64,000 nucleotides of DNA from Robertmurraya korlensis (GTDB lineage: Bacteria; Bacillota; Bacilli; Bacillales; Cytobacillaceae): contig NZ_JAMBNS010000002.1 in the NCBI RefSeq assembly GCF_023715225.1, forward strand, positions 62,001 to 126,000. The letters run 5' to 3'. How positions within the stretch are numbered: the stretch's first letter is position 1; each line of letters starts with the position of its first letter. Both the position numbers and the translations under genes were made by a program. The notes below the pieces were generated by a model. It saw only the letters and a list, made by a program, of their open reading frames with translations. It had not been told where the DNA came from and did not search any database. Positions 63,450-64,000 of the stretch are shown here, in pieces.

Positions 63450-63683
63450 TTAATGTAGTTTCTTGTTATTCTTTAATTTCTTAAGCTTTTCAGGTGTAAC
63501 ATCATCACCCAGAGGATCAATAATTTTTACACCTTGGAGCGTTCCTAGCATAGATGATCGAAATGTTTGTAAATATTCACTACGAAGCTTTGATTGCTCC
63601 TTTGCTTCCGCTTCTGTTAATCCAACAGCTTTTGCTTTTTTTGCTAGTTCATTGATTCTAGCGATTTTTTCCTTCGGTAGCAT
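63450..63683 (-). CDS. ynzC: YnzC, UPF0291 (DUF896) protein
   Basis: A 77-residue helical-hairpin protein with the UPF0291 signature RINELAKKAKAVGLTEAEAKEQSKLRSEYLQ near 9-39 and the ending LQGVKIIDPLGDDVTPEKLK. In B. subtilis ynzC belongs to the LexA-controlled yneA-yneB-ynzC operon. Here it follows the yneB fragment after a hairpin. Start follows GAGATGCTACC; the ribosome site AAGGAGC is 10 bases upstream. Confidence 0.92.
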   Translation of the reverse strand: MLPKEKIARINELAKKAKAVGLTEAEAKEQSKLRSEYLQTFRSSMLGTLQGVKIIDPLGDDVTPEKLKKLKNNKKLH

Positions 63684-63780
63684 CTCTTTGCTCCTTCACT
63701 TTTAGTTTTACCAAAATCATGTTACTAAAAGAAATTGTCTTTGACAAGAAAGATGCGTAAAGAGGTACGAATAACAAAAA

Positions 63781-64000
<220 letters not shown>

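Overview
The window is low-GC DNA from a spore-forming member of the Bacillaceae. The right end keeps the B. subtilis-type order yneB-ynzC-tkt-sirA-yneF, then (after inserted genes) ccdA-yneI-ccdC-yneK. A Spo0E-family phosphatase gene, CcpA (cre) boxes and strong AGGAGG-type ribosome sites fit the same assignment. The species cannot be fixed from the sequence alone.

Positions 1-15600 are mostly uptake and catabolism. There is a tricarboxylate transporter (tctCBA, truncated by the window edge), an acyl-ACP desaturase with a small Cys-rich partner, a seven-gene fructosamine (Amadori product) operon frlR-D-O-N-M-B-B with three identical 12-bp palindromic operators, the nitric-oxide module nsrR/hmp with duplicated operator-like sites, a nitronate monooxygenase-like enzyme and BrnQ.

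Positions 15676-27522 form a fructan (levan/inulin) operon: a LacI-type repressor, two ABC permeases, a binding protein, an intracellular GH32 enzyme and a giant 1801-residue secreted protein with two GH32 modules. Four copies of a TGAAACGTTTC-type operator and a cre box lie around the repressor gene. Positions 27664-34552 hold the acetoin dehydrogenase operon acoABCL with its sigma-54 activator acoR, a consensus -24/-12 promoter, and a 44-codon relic of butanediol dehydrogenase between acoL and acoR. SstT, two small genes and a ribose-type ABC transporter of unknown substrate follow.

At 41285 a glycine riboswitch with a terminator precedes an ACT-domain gene and a UPF0210 gene. Positions 43206-50977 carry a four-gene Wadjet (JetDABC) anti-plasmid system in one overlapping operon; its SMC-like ATPase has an unusual P-loop. 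Next to it are a small protein with two exact CX3C-X9-CX3C repeats and a selenocysteine tRNA (anticodon TCA) with its own good promoter. The rest is the conserved sporulation and housekeeping block, interrupted by a heterodimeric BmrCD-like ABC exporter and two short genes of unknown function.

The observations I rate highest are the tRNA-Sec, the Wadjet operon and its atypical JetC, the glycine riboswitch on UPF0237/UPF0210 genes, the double-GH32 enzyme with Asp replaced by Glu at its second nucleophile position, and the twin CX3C protein. All family names come from recognition of motifs and gene order; no database search was run.
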